The notes below the pieces were generated by a model. That model made no database searches. It saw only the letters and a program-made list of their open reading frames with translations, and was not told where the DNA came from. Positions 29,721-42,422 of a stretch of DNA of 64,000 nt are shown in pieces. Each line of letters begins with the position of its first letter. Within the stretch, counting starts at the first letter, position 1. The DNA is taken from positions 2,270,909 through 2,334,908 of the forward strand of contig NC_043743.1 in assembly GCF_004337985.1 (NCBI RefSeq), given 5' to 3'. This DNA comes from Pyricularia pennisetigena. Taxonomy: Eukaryota > Ascomycota > Sordariomycetes > Magnaporthales > Pyriculariaceae. A program made the translations under genes and the position numbers.

Positions 29721-31998
29721 CTAAGGTGGCGCTCCATCCATTACCGACCCGTAAGGGCCGGGGTCATACGATCCAAAGCATGCGTAGTCAAACCTAGCAC
29801 GAGCAGGCATCTTGTCCTGTGCAGACAGAAACGCTTCGAGCTCACACCAACCATCTACCCGTGACACGTCGCACTCCGGAAGGCTCCAGCCTAATGGCAG
29901 GGTGCGCTGATTGAGTACAAAGTGCACATACTTGGTCTCGCCGCCGTCAACCATAAAGCCCGAACGATCCGGCTTCACTGGCTTTGGTGTTTTGATAATC
30001 TCAATATCGAGTCTTGCACCAAAGGGAGTGACGTGTGCCACTGTTAGGTTGTGCTCGCCAGGGTAATTTGTTGGCTGCATAAGATGAGCAAACTGCCTCA
30101 GCCCAAAGGCAGTCAAGATCGCCATTATATTCGTGTCGTGGGAGAAATCAAAGTAAAGGGTCTGGTTGAGGGGAAAGGTCACGGTGTTGTTGTCCAAAGT
30201 AACGTTGATCTGGGAGCCGGAATATCCCAAGGTGTGGTTCTTCAGACGAGCGACTACCTCTTGCTGGTAGCCAAGGCCAATGGCTCTCTGAGGCATGTCA
30301 GCTGCATAAAGCACAACACGACTTCGGTACGGAACAAGTATCAAGGATGACTTACTCCTACGGGTGACTGGAAGCCAGTGATGCCGGCGAACCACAGATC
30401 GATTGAGTAGCCAAAACCAATCCATTCTTCGTAGTTGAAGAGTTCACAGAAGCGACTAAACCCATATGCGACCTTTGACAGAAATTTGAATCACGTTAGC
30501 AGCGGTAGCCAGGGGGGGGCATATTCTTAGTTGATTCTTACCGTCTCATATGGGCACATGGTTTGGGCGGCGTAGGTGTCCTCTATAGTCCAATGATAGC
30601 CCTCAATCATGCTTTGGATTCGCGCGGTAGCTGGGCGTTGAAATAGAGACGCAGTTAGTGCATAATACGCGCAGGATCCCGGGGATACAAAGTTCTTACC
30701 ATTCTGCAGATAGTTGCTGACCCAGATCTTACGTGCATCATCTCCGACGTGTAGGTTGTCACCGGAGGGGCAGTTCAGGTACCCAGCCAGAGAATTGTTG
30801 AATCCTGTTTGCTCGATGATTACCTCGATGGTCGCGTTCCGAGGCCTGCGAAGGTCAACATATGAACGAAACCCTATCCGGAGCGCTTTTGGTGAGATGG
30901 ATGACAGCTGGTCGATAACATACCATTCTAGCCCAAAGAAGCCAGCCATGAAATACTCGGCAGACTTGAGCATTCGGTCCTGGGTTGTTGTGCGCACTAT
31001 GATCTTGCTATTCGGATTGTAGAGCCTGCCATAGTTGTATGCATGCAGGATTCCTTAAGGGTGGGTTAGCAAAGCGGACCACATCCGCAGCGAAGGAGGA
31101 CGGTTATGTAGGTACCAGAATCAAAAAGTTCCTGTCGGCCTCTTGGCACGAGAATCTCATGGCCCAATTGATATTCCCAGTCGTTCAAAAAAGACAATGG
31201 CCCGGAAGCTTTGAAGGACTTGCCCTTCTTGGCATCGCGTATACGATCGCCCAATGCAAATACATCTGAGTTTGAAGTAGGATAGCGGGACCCGTGTCGA
31301 GAGAGCATCTTTTGAGGAAAATTTTGTTGAGTTTTCAGGTTTTATCAAGCATGTCAGGTACGAGGGTGTTTTTGCACCATCAACTCCCACTGAATCTCCC
31401 TCTTGAGAGAGGTAAGGACCCGTGAAAAAAAAAAGAAACAACATACCTGCACCTGGATAATCTCTGCACCTGCAGGGAGGGGATACTCTCGAACGCCAAA
31501 TCCCGGAGAAGGTGAGTAGGGAGATAAATGGCCCATCATCTGAAATATGCTCTTGTTACCAGAACCCATCCCCTGGATCGGTATGGCTGTCTGCAGGGGA
31601 GCATTGGGGACATAGGTAACGGTAGGGTTAAACGTGACGGTTTGCTGCAGAAAAGGTGCCTTGCCCGTAGCTGTCGGACCAGCCCACAGCTCCGGCGACG
31701 TGCGAAAGTATTGAGGCACATCGGGGTCGGGCTTGCAGGGGCAGCTGGGGTCGGTTGAGATTGTAGCAAACAACAATCGTTTGGTGGTGGCAAACCAAGC
31801 GAGGAGGCATACTGCCAGTAATGTAACAACCGCGGCCGTGATGGTCTTCTTCGATGTCCGGAGCGGAGCGGGGCCCGCAGGGAGCATCTTCGGGCCGGGT
31901 GGGCCATCAGAATCATCCTCGGCTTCGCCAGCGTCGCCGAGTCGCTGGTACTGGGCAGCCGAGACCGGTCTCGGGTTGTTGCCAGAGAACACGGCCAT
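29721..31998 (-). CDS. Histidine acid phosphatase, phytase-like, with N-terminal membrane anchor
   Basis: Seven exons (31998-31447, 31308-31116, 31053-30924, 30845-30700, 30630-30542, 30472-30356, 30287-29721) give 597 residues, and every junction keeps phase. The enzyme class removes phosphate from phytate and other phosphomonoesters outside the cell. Exon 2 opens with the catalytic LSRHGSRYP (nucleophilic His). The proton donor pair is in FDFSHDTNIMAIL in exon 7. Many NxS/T sequons are present (NNSL, NHTL, NVTL, NQTL, NLTV), as are paired Cys. Instead of a cleavable signal there is a polar cytosolic head of about 48 residues, then one membrane helix (ITAAVVTLLAVCLLAWFA), predicting a type II membrane protein. 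The last exon reads RAIGLGYQQEVVARL, as in the fungal subgroup with this anchor. Confidence 0.9.
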
Positions 31999-33548
31999 TG
32001 CAGCTGTCGGAAAACTGCTTGCCCAAATTACAGCGCGGTATGAGACTTAATTATGACTAAACCTTCATGACAGTTATTCGCGTCGGTGAAGTGATGCAGC
32101 GTCAAAACCCACGTTTGAATTAAGGCAAAGCGCCAAGTCATCCATGTGCCTTGATCGTGGCGCTTGTCCAAGCTTTCAGTGCACGTGACTTGGACCCTGT
32201 CGGCAAACTACCTTTTTCACAGAACTGCTTTAGCACGGAAGGTACAGTACACGAAGCATACAGCTTGTCATGCAAACTTTTTCTTAAACAACGGCGAGAT
32301 TGACAGATTAAGGCCCTTGGCAAAGGAGTGTCACTACCTCATATTATGTCCACCAAAGATGCCCCTGAAATAATCACTGATTCGTGGTCCCTATTATCCT
32401 GAATTGTTTGGCCGTTGCGATCCGGAGTCAGCACCAGGCTAACAGAGCCTCGACTTCATGTAAACGACGTGACTTTTCCGAGAAAAAAAAAAGCCATTGC
32501 GCCACTTCAGAGCATGCAAACGATGTCGCACAGGAGCCTGTCGTTGCGGACAGACGTTAAAAGTCCGGGTAAGTTCCAGTACTTCTTGGCCTGCAAAATT
32601 TATCTACCACCAGGGCCTTGACTTTCTAGTACTTGGCTAGGGCGCCTAGTGGACCAGCCAAACGCCATAAATAGAAAACCGGACAATCTGCAAACGACAA
32701 AACTCATCTCTTAACCGGCAGAGACGAGACGTTGAGTGATTGCAATTTCAGGGATTCTGTAACCTATGTATTGGTTGGCCAACATGCACTTCTCGGCCAG
32801 CTCCAACCTTCAAACATCCATACGCATCAGATGCACATTGTTAATTGTTTTGTAACGAGCGCTGCCGTCCCCAGGTCCGCGCAAGGTCTTGGCTCGCCTG
32901 GTGGTAGCATCCCGGGTGGAGGCAAGCCACCAAGATAGCGAGGGCGCACCAAAGCAGTAACGCAGTAATCAATTGGACTAGACATGACTTATGTATTACA
33001 TGGGTTCTAATTGGCTGAATTGGGTCGAAAGATAAGAAGACAGTTGTTATCTCTTGGCGTCGAGATAGCAGAGCCCTAGACAAGCCTATCCGTCATCGGC
33101 TTGACCTCCACTTTAGATCAATGATGCTTTGAATGCCTGTTGGAGGCTGAAAGAAGTAAATAATCCGTGGGAAGTCTTGACAAAACCAGCACTTGAAAAG
33201 ACTCAATTGAGAAAGAATTCGGCAGCTATAAGGGGTGTCATTAAGTGCTCAAATTTGGTTACACGAAGCAATTAATCTTGTTGATGCACTGAGTTGTGTC
33301 TGTCGCGTGAGCAAAATAAATGCCCTGCCGCGGTTACCGGTCCTGAAGTGTTTCGTATCGGGAGGTCAGTCCTATTTAGGTGAGCTGAGAATTAATTAGT
33401 ATGGATAGCATTCAGAGCATCTGAGGAAGGTAGCAGCAGAAATGACTGCTTTAATGTTACGCAATGAATGAACGATTCTTGCTCAAATCAATTCCAAACA
33501 CAACTGAGTTTTGCGAGCTAAAATTCAAAAAGAATCAGACGCCAAAGG

Positions 33549-33550
<2 letters not shown>

Positions 33551-33581
<31 letters not shown>
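33551..33581. repeat. (GT)15 microsatellite
   Basis: A perfect GT dinucleotide run of about 31 bp. Confidence 0.95.
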
Positions 33582-33583
<2 letters not shown>

Positions 33584-34750
33584 CCCCGCTCCCCGCGTTT
33601 TCCCGGTAATTAGTTTGCATTTGCAGCTCGCAAGCCCTATCTTTAGTATGACAAACTTTTGCTCGTTCGATCTGTCAGCTCTGCGTGTAACACTTTTTGC
33701 GTCTCAGCAAATCCCACGACTCCAATACCGGCCGATAAGTCACTAATTGATTGCCTAGGCAACTTTGATCGATCCATAGCTGGCAGGGATCGACCCAGTT
33801 ATGGGATCGACGACTCGTCCAACATTTATGCTTTTCTTGTTGTGCCTACCTACACGCATACGCCTGCCCAGCCTCTACCGAGAGCGCCTCAAAAATCCCC
33901 AAGGCAGAATGGTGACAGTCAATCGTTGGGCAGCCATTCATGTCTCAAAAGGGAGCTGAACAGCTGAAGTGCTTTTCTGTTCCGATACAAAGGGGAAAAG
34001 GATCAAGCCAAGGCTCGGGATGCAGTGCGGGGCCGTGGCATCTGAACTGAATGTCCTGCTCTCGCATACGTCCGAAATACCTAGCCTGGTCTTGCTAGCC
34101 TGACAAGTATGGGTCTTGCCATATGTACTGTATGTACTATACAGTACCTATCTACAACTCCACTTAGCAGGAACCATTACCGAGTCTAGGGACGCAAGAT
34201 AGCTACCCGCACCACCGGTACGTCACGACGCCTCCCGCCTGTGCCAGTATCTCGCTTCTGGTTGGGCATTCATCCAACCCAACCCAAACACCACGCCCGT
34301 ACCCTTACCGGCAAAGCACAAATTGATAGGTTCCCTCACTTGCCATCGCACATGTGAAATGTGCATGCCTGTCAGTCTAAGCTTTTCAAGACACGGGAAG
34401 AAGTCGTGGCATCTCTTGAGAATGCTTCTAAATAGGGCAAAGAAGCTATCGGCCAAGCGAAAGAATGCCCTGTAAGCATCGATTTCCGTCTGATTCTCTG
34501 ATGCTGCAAGTGCATTGCAACCTTCAGGCGTTCTAGCCTTTGTTGGAAAAACCCTGTGAAGTTTATGGAGGAGATCCAGTTATGCTGCTGTAGCCCACAT
34601 CGTATTTTACTATCAAACTCAGCCCATACCGTGTTCAACATTGTGAAGGGCTATTTTTTGTCATTTCCACAGGTAATTACCGCGGAAAGGCACCCCCGTC
34701 ATTGGGCATGTGCCTCAGCTAGCCTGCACCCCGCGAACCTGACGGTCCCT

Positions 34751-34756
34751 GATAAG
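34751..34756 (+). promoter_or_regulatory. GATAAG site, possible AreA/Nit2 binding site
   Basis: A perfect GATAAG lies about 790 bp upstream of the ammonium transporter ATG. Mep genes are classic targets of nitrogen catabolite repression through AreA-type GATA factors. One hexamer occurs often by chance. Confidence 0.3.
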
Positions 34757-35184
34757 GTAGCTTGACCTAACTAACTCAGTCCAGGGTTTACAAGCACATA
34801 ACCAACCCACCGACCCCGGTGGCGCCACTTAGTTCTAGCGCGGGATGCCTAGGGAGACTGGATCCAACGTGACAAGGATTGGCATAGCTTACATCGTATG
34901 CTATGTACATCGTTTGCTTGGTACTTGTAAACTCGATTCTGCTGATGCCGAACCCGGCGGCCGCGACGACTTCAGCCGTCGAACCAAGAATGGCAAAGCA
35001 AGGACCTAGCACTGGGGTTCCCCAGTCGGTGACACCCCCTTCGGGGAATTCAATTGTTGATTGGCACCTTGGCCCTGCTTTCCCGTCGTGGACTGCTTCT
35101 GCGGGCTTGTTACCTTTTTTTTTTTTTTTCCCTTTCTCCCACGCGCTAGGTCTGTCCGCTGCATACACTCCATGATTTGGGCCA

Positions 35185-35190
35185 CTTATC
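35185..35190 (-). promoter_or_regulatory. CTTATC (reverse GATAAG) site upstream of ammonium transporter
   Basis: This second GATA core lies about 350 bp before the ATG and on the opposite strand to the first. Two sites in the 800 bp upstream region fit nitrogen-regulated expression, but binding is inference. Confidence 0.35.
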
Positions 35191-35537
35191 TGCAATAAGT
35201 CATAGACTGAGACCAGCCAGACAGACAGGGGTTTTGCTTGTCCTTGTATTTGTAACCCCCATGCCTCCCCGGTCTGTCGCGTGAGTTGCGTCGAGCCACA
35301 TATAAGTATATCGCGCATGCATCCTACCTTCAGTCACGTCTTTTCCCTATTTAGTCCTTGACCTGTCCGCTTCTCGACGTGGCGAGTTCCATCGGAGCCA
35401 CATCCCAGTACTTTCGCAAGCCGATACTAGGGAAAAAAAAACGTCATCCGAACCTCAGCAATTGGCGTGCATACAATAGGCTTCTCCGGCCCAGCAGTCA
35501 GAGGCCTTTGCGCTCGACCTTTCTGCTCAAGTACAGC

Positions 35538-36800
35538 ATGTCGTACTCGTGGATAGGGGCCCCGGCCCAATTCGTGAGCTTCCATCCTCTTCATGGTTCT
35601 GGTTATTTGGAATAAGCGTTTGAGTGACTGACTGAATTAATTCCGGGCAGAACGGCACCAATGCCGAGACAGGTGGTAACTCTGGTCAGTCTCGCGAACA
35701 TCCCGTGGAAATCGCTTCCCGCATACATGTTATAACCTCGATCAACCTACTGACCAGCTAGTTGCCTGGGTCTTTAGCCACCGAAAATCTGAACCAATGG
35801 TACCAATCCGGAGACCAGGCCTTTATCCTGGTGTCTTCGTGTTTGGTCCTCATTATGATACCCGGAATCGCCTTCCTCTACTCCGGTTTGGCCAGGAGGA
35901 AGTCTGCTCTGTCGTTGATCTGGGTGGTCATGATGTCCTTTAGCGTGGTCATTTTCCAGTGGTACTTCTGGGGTTACTCACTCGCCTTTAGCACCACGAC
36001 GACAAACGGTTTTATCGGCGACCTCAGCAAATTCGGCCTCATGAACACACTCGGAAAACCTTCACAAGGATCACCGCTTATCCCAGAGCTCCTCTACTCG
36101 TTCTACCAGATGCAATTCTGCGGCGTCACCGCAGCTCTGGTCATCGGAGCCACGGCTGAGCGCGGTCGTGTCGTCCCCGCCATGGTTTTCACATTCTTTT
36201 GGGCCACCATCGTCTACTGCCCCCTGGCCCATTGGGTCTGGAACGCCAACGGTTGGGCTTTCAAGTACGGCGTGCTCGATTACGCCGGCGGTGGCCCTGT
36301 CGAGATCGGTTCCGGAATGTCTGCGCTGGCCTATTCTTGGGCCCTTGGGCGCCGCAATGAAAAGATGATGTTGAACTTCCGCCCGCACAACATCTCGCTT
36401 ATCACTCTTGGAACCATCCTCCTTTGGTTCGGCTGGTTGGGTTTCAACGGCGGCTCCGCATTTGGAGCTAACCTCCGCGCCGCCATGGCCTGCTGGAACA
36501 CTTGCTTGACCGCCATGTTTGCTGCCATGACCTGGACGCTTCTCGACTTCCGTCTGGCCAAGAAGTGGTCCCTTGTCGGTTGGTGTTCGGGGACCATTTC
36601 CGGACTTGTTGCAGCGACACCGGCTTCCGGCTTCATTCCGCCGTGGGCTAGTATTGTGCTGGGTGTTGTGACTGGTGTCTGCTGCAACTTTGGCACAAAG
36701 GGTAAGCCGCCTTTCCTCCACTACACCGCCTTGTAAAACCCCGTGCATTGCGTGCACGTGCTGGGTTTCGCACTTGGAGCCTTTGAGCTAACTTGCATTG

Positions 36801-36832
<32 letters not shown>

Positions 36833-37412
36833 CTTAGTCAAATTCCTGCTCCGCATCGACGACTCCCTCGACGTGTTCGCTGAGCATTACATTGGTGGTG
36901 TTGTCGGCCTCTTTTTCAACGGCTTCTTCGCGGCTGATTACATCATTGGTCTCGACGGCGTCAACACAGGCGTCATTACGGGAGGTTTCCTGAACCAGAA
37001 CTATAAGCAACTGTACATACAGATTGCTTTCATCGTCGCCGCTTCCGCGTACTCGTTTGTCGTCTCGGCGATCCTGGCCAAGCTTATCGACCTTATTCCT
37101 GGTCTTAAGCTCCGTGCTGACGAGAAGGCGGAACTACTCGGCATGGATGATGACCAACACGGAGAGTTCGCCTACGACTACGTCGAGGTCCGCCGAGACT
37201 ACCTTGCCTGGACTCCTGCGGAGAAGGATCCCAAGGAGGACGGACATGCCGTCGTGCCACAACTGGGGATCGAGGGACACCAGACCATTCACGACAACAT
37301 CATCAATGGTGTTGGTAGTGTGAGGCACACACCGGCAGTTCCCAATGATGCTCACACAGGACAGCAGCACGCCTCGGAGAAGCCCAAGTCGGTTGACCGT
37401 TCCTCTGAATAA
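35538..37412 (+). CDS. Ammonium transporter, Amt/Mep family (Mep2-like)
   Basis: Four exons (35538-35573, 35651-35684, 35778-36701, 36838-37412) give 522 residues. The first two are tiny and supply MSYSWIGAPAQF and NGTNAETGGNS; the apparent Met at 35762 is a TTG. The protein has the 11-helix Amt core and moves ammonium across the plasma membrane as a trimer. The twin pore histidines are visible: one in CPLAHWVWNANGW, as in Mep2-type sensors (Mep1/3 have Glu there), the other in FAEHYIGGVVG just after the last intron. The signature DYAGGGPVEIGSG is in exon 3, with Glu in place of the usual His. The cytosolic tail has GEFAYDYVEVRRD, the conserved regulatory segment, followed by an acidic/polar end. 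The third intron carries T31 ending 5 bp before the acceptor. Confidence 0.93.
36802..36832. repeat. Poly-T tract (31 T) in transporter intron 3
   Basis: This run forms an extreme polypyrimidine tract directly before the TTCTTAG-type acceptor. Slippage here could alter splicing efficiency. Confidence 0.95.
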
Positions 37413-38276
37413 ATGGGGTGCCAGTAATGTTTGTTACTTCTTGTCTTTATTTACACAGATAAACCACTGTCGATGTTTTCTTATTCGTCCGAAGGGATAG
37501 ATATGTTTTTCTTTTCCTTAAAAAGCTGGATCATACTGACTCAGTGGTCGTCTTCGTCTTCGTCATGATTACGTGGCGCTGTATTCTTGTTATTCCTTGG
37601 GGCAGAGTGTGATCCAGACGAGCTTTGGCAGTTGGTCGCTATCGCCAAGTCAACACACTCTCAAGTCCAAGCTGGTTTATGTGAGCACTATCCGGCGATT
37701 AGCGCTCAATTTTTTTTTCCCCCTTGTTGTTACTGTAATAATACCCAACTGAGAGATTAGCACTACCTCATGGTTCAAGTTTTGTACGAGTTGTATGCAC
37801 GTATTTTCCCCATTGGACGAACAAGAGTAGTCCAGTTCAGTCAAGGCTGTTTGTGAGGTTCGAGATGAATCATTATACAAGGTCCATCCCCGGTGCTTCG
37901 AACGCAACCAGCCAACGGAGAGTTCAGAGCGATGGATGAGCTGAGTTGGTTTCAACACCCCTAGTTGTGCTTTACGCTTGCTCGGATAACAAGACACCGC
38001 CCGCGAGCAAGGATGAGCTTGGTTGACCATGGTCCAGCATCAAGGTTGCACACACGGGACAATCAGCTGAAATGGTTGATGGGACGAGGCTGTCGTGCCA
38101 GTCGACATACGCGGTCAGCTGCTAGTCTGTGCCAAAGTCAGCCTGCATATCTTGGCAGCAAGGCTCAAGCCGAACCCTCTTGATGAACCCATCCCATTCT
38201 CTTCCCGCGATTATTGGGAATTCTGGGATATCATGATCACCCCATAAACCAGTCAAGTCGCGCGCGGGGTGGTGTG

Positions 38277-38657
38277 CTAACATGTAGGGGCCATGCCCTG
38301 GGCGGATTGTCTCTTCTTCCAGGAAAGTCGTGTCCGATACTCGGCGATCATCAGGCTTCCGTGCCTGAGCAGATGAGAAGTCGGTTCGTGTCCCAATGGG
38401 CTGGGCGCTGCCCTACGCATATTGAATAGCACTGCCTCGTTGTCAGCCTGGCTCGGACCAGGCTCAAGGGGCTGTGTGTCCGCCGTGGCTGACGTGAGGA
38501 CCGTCAAGGTAGAATCAGAGCAGTTCCTGGTATAGATACAGTAGCGGACACAACAGCGCAGAAAGCCTAGAGTAGCTTCTTCGACAACGTCCAGTCGTCG
38601 GGCGGGGGTGGCTTTGGGTTCGCAAATGCGGCAGTGAATGTTGCCAGGGCCATGTTC
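38277..38657 (-). other. Coding-like open frame, function unknown
   Basis: About 125 codons are open on the minus strand with gene-like codon use (mostly C/G third bases) and a Cys cluster (NIHCRICEPKAT). There is no ATG at its 5' end, so it would need an upstream exon. I do not recognise it; it may be a remnant. Confidence 0.22.
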
Positions 38658-38890
38658 CAACTCGTGCGGCGTTTAGAAAGGGAACCAAGACAGGATTCTT
38701 TGAAGTGCGACCAACGTGCAGAGGCAGGAGGGCAAATACCTGGATGCTTCAGTCAAGCACTGGGTTTCTTCCTCATGCTCCAGTCTCGCAACGACGTTTC
38801 CCATGACGACATGGGGTCTGATCTATCGGTATGTCCAGCGTCTTGGAGTATTGACCGAGCAGCATTCCACCTCGGCCATAAGCACGCTGC

Positions 38891-39202
38891 ATGTCATATG
38901 TGGGTTGGGTAAGGATTTGTCCTCCATATCGGCCGATCGACTATCTTTTAAAGGGTGAATATACTGAGCAGCCCCCATACAAGCCCGGCTGCCTTTGGGA
39001 CCAGCTGCGCGAGGACAAAGATGAGCAAACTATCGAGATGCTCAAGGAGAACCTGCAAAGAAGCCGACGAGTGCTAAGCAAGGACCTCATCCGGACATCC
39101 TTATATGATTGTGCTCCCCAGGCGCAGAAGCCTTTTTGTAATATGATTATAGCTTGTGAGGCAGGCAAAACTTGTCTGTCCGAGCGTGTACTGGGAATAT
39201 AA
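38891..39202 (+). other. Coding-like open frame, function unknown
   Basis: An ATG at 38891 opens 103 codons. The middle (WDQLREDKDEQTIEMLKENL) is a plausible amphipathic helix with gene-like codons (GAG, CTC, AAG, CGC). There is no known domain. It may be an exon of a small or decayed gene together with the frame at 38716-38909, although the splice phases do not join cleanly. Confidence 0.25.
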
Positions 39203-40531
39203 TGTTTGAGCGCGTGCTGTAGCGATGTCACGACATGACCGGGGTCGCTGGCTTTACAATAAATCATCAAACGAGCCGTCCGGCAGAGTCACGGAGGTTC
39301 TTGTCCCGGACAAAATGTGACTGATCAGAAACACAAAGACCACGTCAGCCCGATAGTCGCAGCTAAGTAGTGGTAACGACCATCTTGGTCATTCGCTACA
39401 GGGGACGTTGGGATCTGCACCATGACAACACGTTGGCAGATATCATGCCCCTGGCTCAACGATATTTCTCATCAACATTTGATTCAACGCTTTCAGTGCG
39501 CGACGTAGCATTACATCAAATTACAATGGGTTGCTGATTCATATTGCAATACATCACCCTTGCTCCGCCGCCCAAGCAGAGTCAGACAGCGACGTTTACG
39601 ATGAGAGACTTGTCAGCGCGTGGGGGGAGAATTCGGACAAGAATGGTCTTTTCACAGGATCCAAGCGTTTGGAGCTTCGAATCCTAGGTCTGGATGGTTC
39701 TTGTCGTCTTGAAACCAACTCAAGCAGAGCGTCGATACATGTAACTATGCAGTTATCATACCGTCAGGGAACCCGATGCATTCCTGGTTCGGGGGCTCAG
39801 GGGGAACTGCACAATTGACCGAGTTGAGGACCGCGGACCTAGGAGAATGTTCTGGTTGACGAAGCTCCTGGACGCTGTTCACTCTCTACGAAGCCTGCAA
39901 GTCACGATATAGTCAAAGACGTAAGATGGGGGGAAATACTATGGCTTCGGCGAATTGACTGGGAGTACACAAATTTTCACGGACCAAAGAAACTCAGCGA
40001 AAGGGGTCAACGACTGACTTTGACCAGACCCGGGAGCCTCGCTCTATATTTCCATAGTGTCTACTGGGGAATTATAGGCTTTGATTGTTTAATTGTTTGC
40101 TCTTTTCAGCAATCATTGAGATTGAAGTGATATATCGGCCATGGTCGTAGTGGTGGTGGTAGTAGTAGCAGTAGTAGTAGCTTTCCACCTGGATGACATC
40201 AACGTCATGCATAGCCAGCGGTGCAGTGACCGCCACAAACACAAACGTAGGCCGGCAGTAATCAAGTCTCTTCTATATCCGTCAGCACAGCAAATCCGTC
40301 CCTTCCGAGAGGGAAAGTCTGCCGATTACGGCGCGGGCCAGATAAAACTATAANAAAGAGAACCTTCCGCGCTAATCTTGCACAGGAAGTTACGATATCG
40401 GAATGGAATTTCAGGTGTCGCGACGGAAGACTCGCTCGTATGCAAAGACCATGCAGCCGCCCGGCCGGAGCCGCTCTTCGCTCCCCCAAGAACGTCCCGA
40501 GGGGTTACACGGCGTCAACACAGCCTGTTTT

Positions 40532-40560
40532 TTTCTTCTTCTTCTTCTTCTTCTTCTTTC
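40532..40560. repeat. (TTC)n microsatellite
   Basis: About nine TTC units, continuous with a preceding T-run. Confidence 0.9.
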
Positions 40561-42387
40561 GGTTCTCGCATAGGCAGAATCACAACGACGCTGTCTGGAT
40601 CTTGGCTAAATGCTCGCCCCAAGGCAGGGTCTGAGGTCTGAACGGGTTCAAAATACACACCCAACATAAAAAGCCTGAGATATGGGCTCTTCTGGATCAG
40701 TAAGCCAGACCCACCTCGACCAAATAAATGAATACACCAATACAACTGAAAAAAAAAAAAAAAAATGAATTTAAGAGATACCCTACAGATTTATAATATA
40801 GCAATCAGCTCAAGCGGGTTCCCCCCCTCTTTCCCCTTCGCAAACGGCAGAGGCGGAGCTTTTGCTCCCGCCAAAAGCGCTCAAGGCTCGAGGATTCTCG
40901 GCACGGGCGGCTCACCCCACCTTCCCTTCTCGCGTCCCATTGCCGTTCCAATTTCTCCTGCGCGCCGGCCGCAAGCTGCCGCTGTGTGGTGTGGATGGGC
41001 GGGCAAATCACGGATCAATTGTCCGGGGCTTGCCACGCTTCTTCAAAGAAATGAGTTGTCTGCAACCACCCGGACAAGTTCACCCGAGTCGGATTTTTTG
41101 CTCCCCCCCCCCTTCCTGCCCTCCCGCCTATTGAGCACCATGCTTTGCAAAAATGAAGCACAGGAAAACGTTGCCTCCGCTTGTGGCTTTTCGAATGCAG
41201 TAGCGAGGAGATAATGTTTGGCCCAACAGGGTGTATCATATGGCAGAAGGCAGCTCAAATGCATCTCATCACAGCTGGAATGTTAGATTTATCCCTGACA
41301 AACAAAACAAAACAAAACTTACCAATGACGTTGGAGGGGAGGTCGGAGACGCATTCGGAGAAGCAAAACCTTTGGTAGCGGTAAAGCTCCCATATGAGAA
41401 GTGACGATATTAGAGACTACTTTTGCATGTTCCAAAGACCTTTTTTCCCCCCCCCCAAAGTGCAAGACGGCGGGAGCCAAGACCGGCACCGATATGTCAA
41501 CAGCTTAAAAAGAGGGACTTACAGGGGGCCAGGCCTCGTTCGTATATCGCCTCGCTGTTCTCCCCCCTGAAAGCCCTACAAAAAAAAAAAAGTTTCCCGG
41601 GACCGACTTCGGGACCGGGGCCACAAGGAGAAAACCAAAGAGTGATTCCCCGTACGGAGATTGCAGACCCCAATCGGAAATACGATCATCATCAAGAGTG
41701 GGCTTTCTCGAAATAAGGGGCAGACGGTGACTGGCTACGGTAGGCACCCTCACCACCAGCCATGGTTTTCTTCTTTTCTTTTTTTTCTCCCATTAACACG
41801 CTCGTATATTGACATTGTTTTTGACATGGTAGCAACCAACCAGAGTATGGCCACCTACGGTGCGCCAGATGCGCTGCAACGTCGGCAGTATTCGCTGTCC
41901 GTATCGTTCAGTATATTCAAGGACTCTTGGTTTGTGGCAAATCGGAGATCAGGCCTCGATTCATTTGCCAAAGACACAGCCACGATGACGAAAGAGTCGA
42001 GAACAACAGATATCTATTCTCGTGGGGTCACCCTGCGGCTTCCTTCGACGAGGAGGAGACGCAAAAGAAAATTCACAGGGGTTGCCTATCAACATCCAAT
42101 GGGATTTATGACCGCTTGCGTATTTCGCACAAGAGTGTGTTGACAAGGGGAGTATTGAACCATGTCACAGCCCCGGCCTAAAAAAAAAAAACCCGCCCCC
42201 TTTTCACCCAGGGGAAAAAAATATGCATAAGGCAAGTGCCCGTACCCTCCCTGGCCGATCCCCTTGTCTAAGTTAATTGGACAAAAAGGGTAGGGACAGG
42301 TGGTTTAAAAAGAATTCTGATGGCAGGATGCTGTGATACGTGACACGGAACCTTCCTAGAAGCAAAGAGTTGGCACCTGCCAAAAAG

Positions 42388-42391
<4 letters not shown>

Positions 42392-42419
<28 letters not shown>
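42392..42419. repeat. Poly-A tract (28 A)
   Basis: An uninterrupted A run within the gene desert. Confidence 0.95.

Positions 42420-42422
<3 letters not shown>

Larger units (their letters stand above)
31999..35537. other. Intergenic 3.5 kb between divergent phosphatase and ammonium transporter genes
   Basis: No supported gene. It carries a (GT)15 microsatellite at 33551-33581 and, close to the transporter, two GATA-factor sites annotated separately. A minus-strand frame at 35318-34788 includes a protein-like stretch (EGGVTDWGTPVLGPCFAI) that I could not assign. Confidence 0.4.

Noticed and set aside
35358..35615. Apparent 85-codon frame upstream of the ammonium transporter
   Set aside because: Only its last part (ATG 35538 to 35573) is used, as exon 1 of the transporter; the rest is leader.
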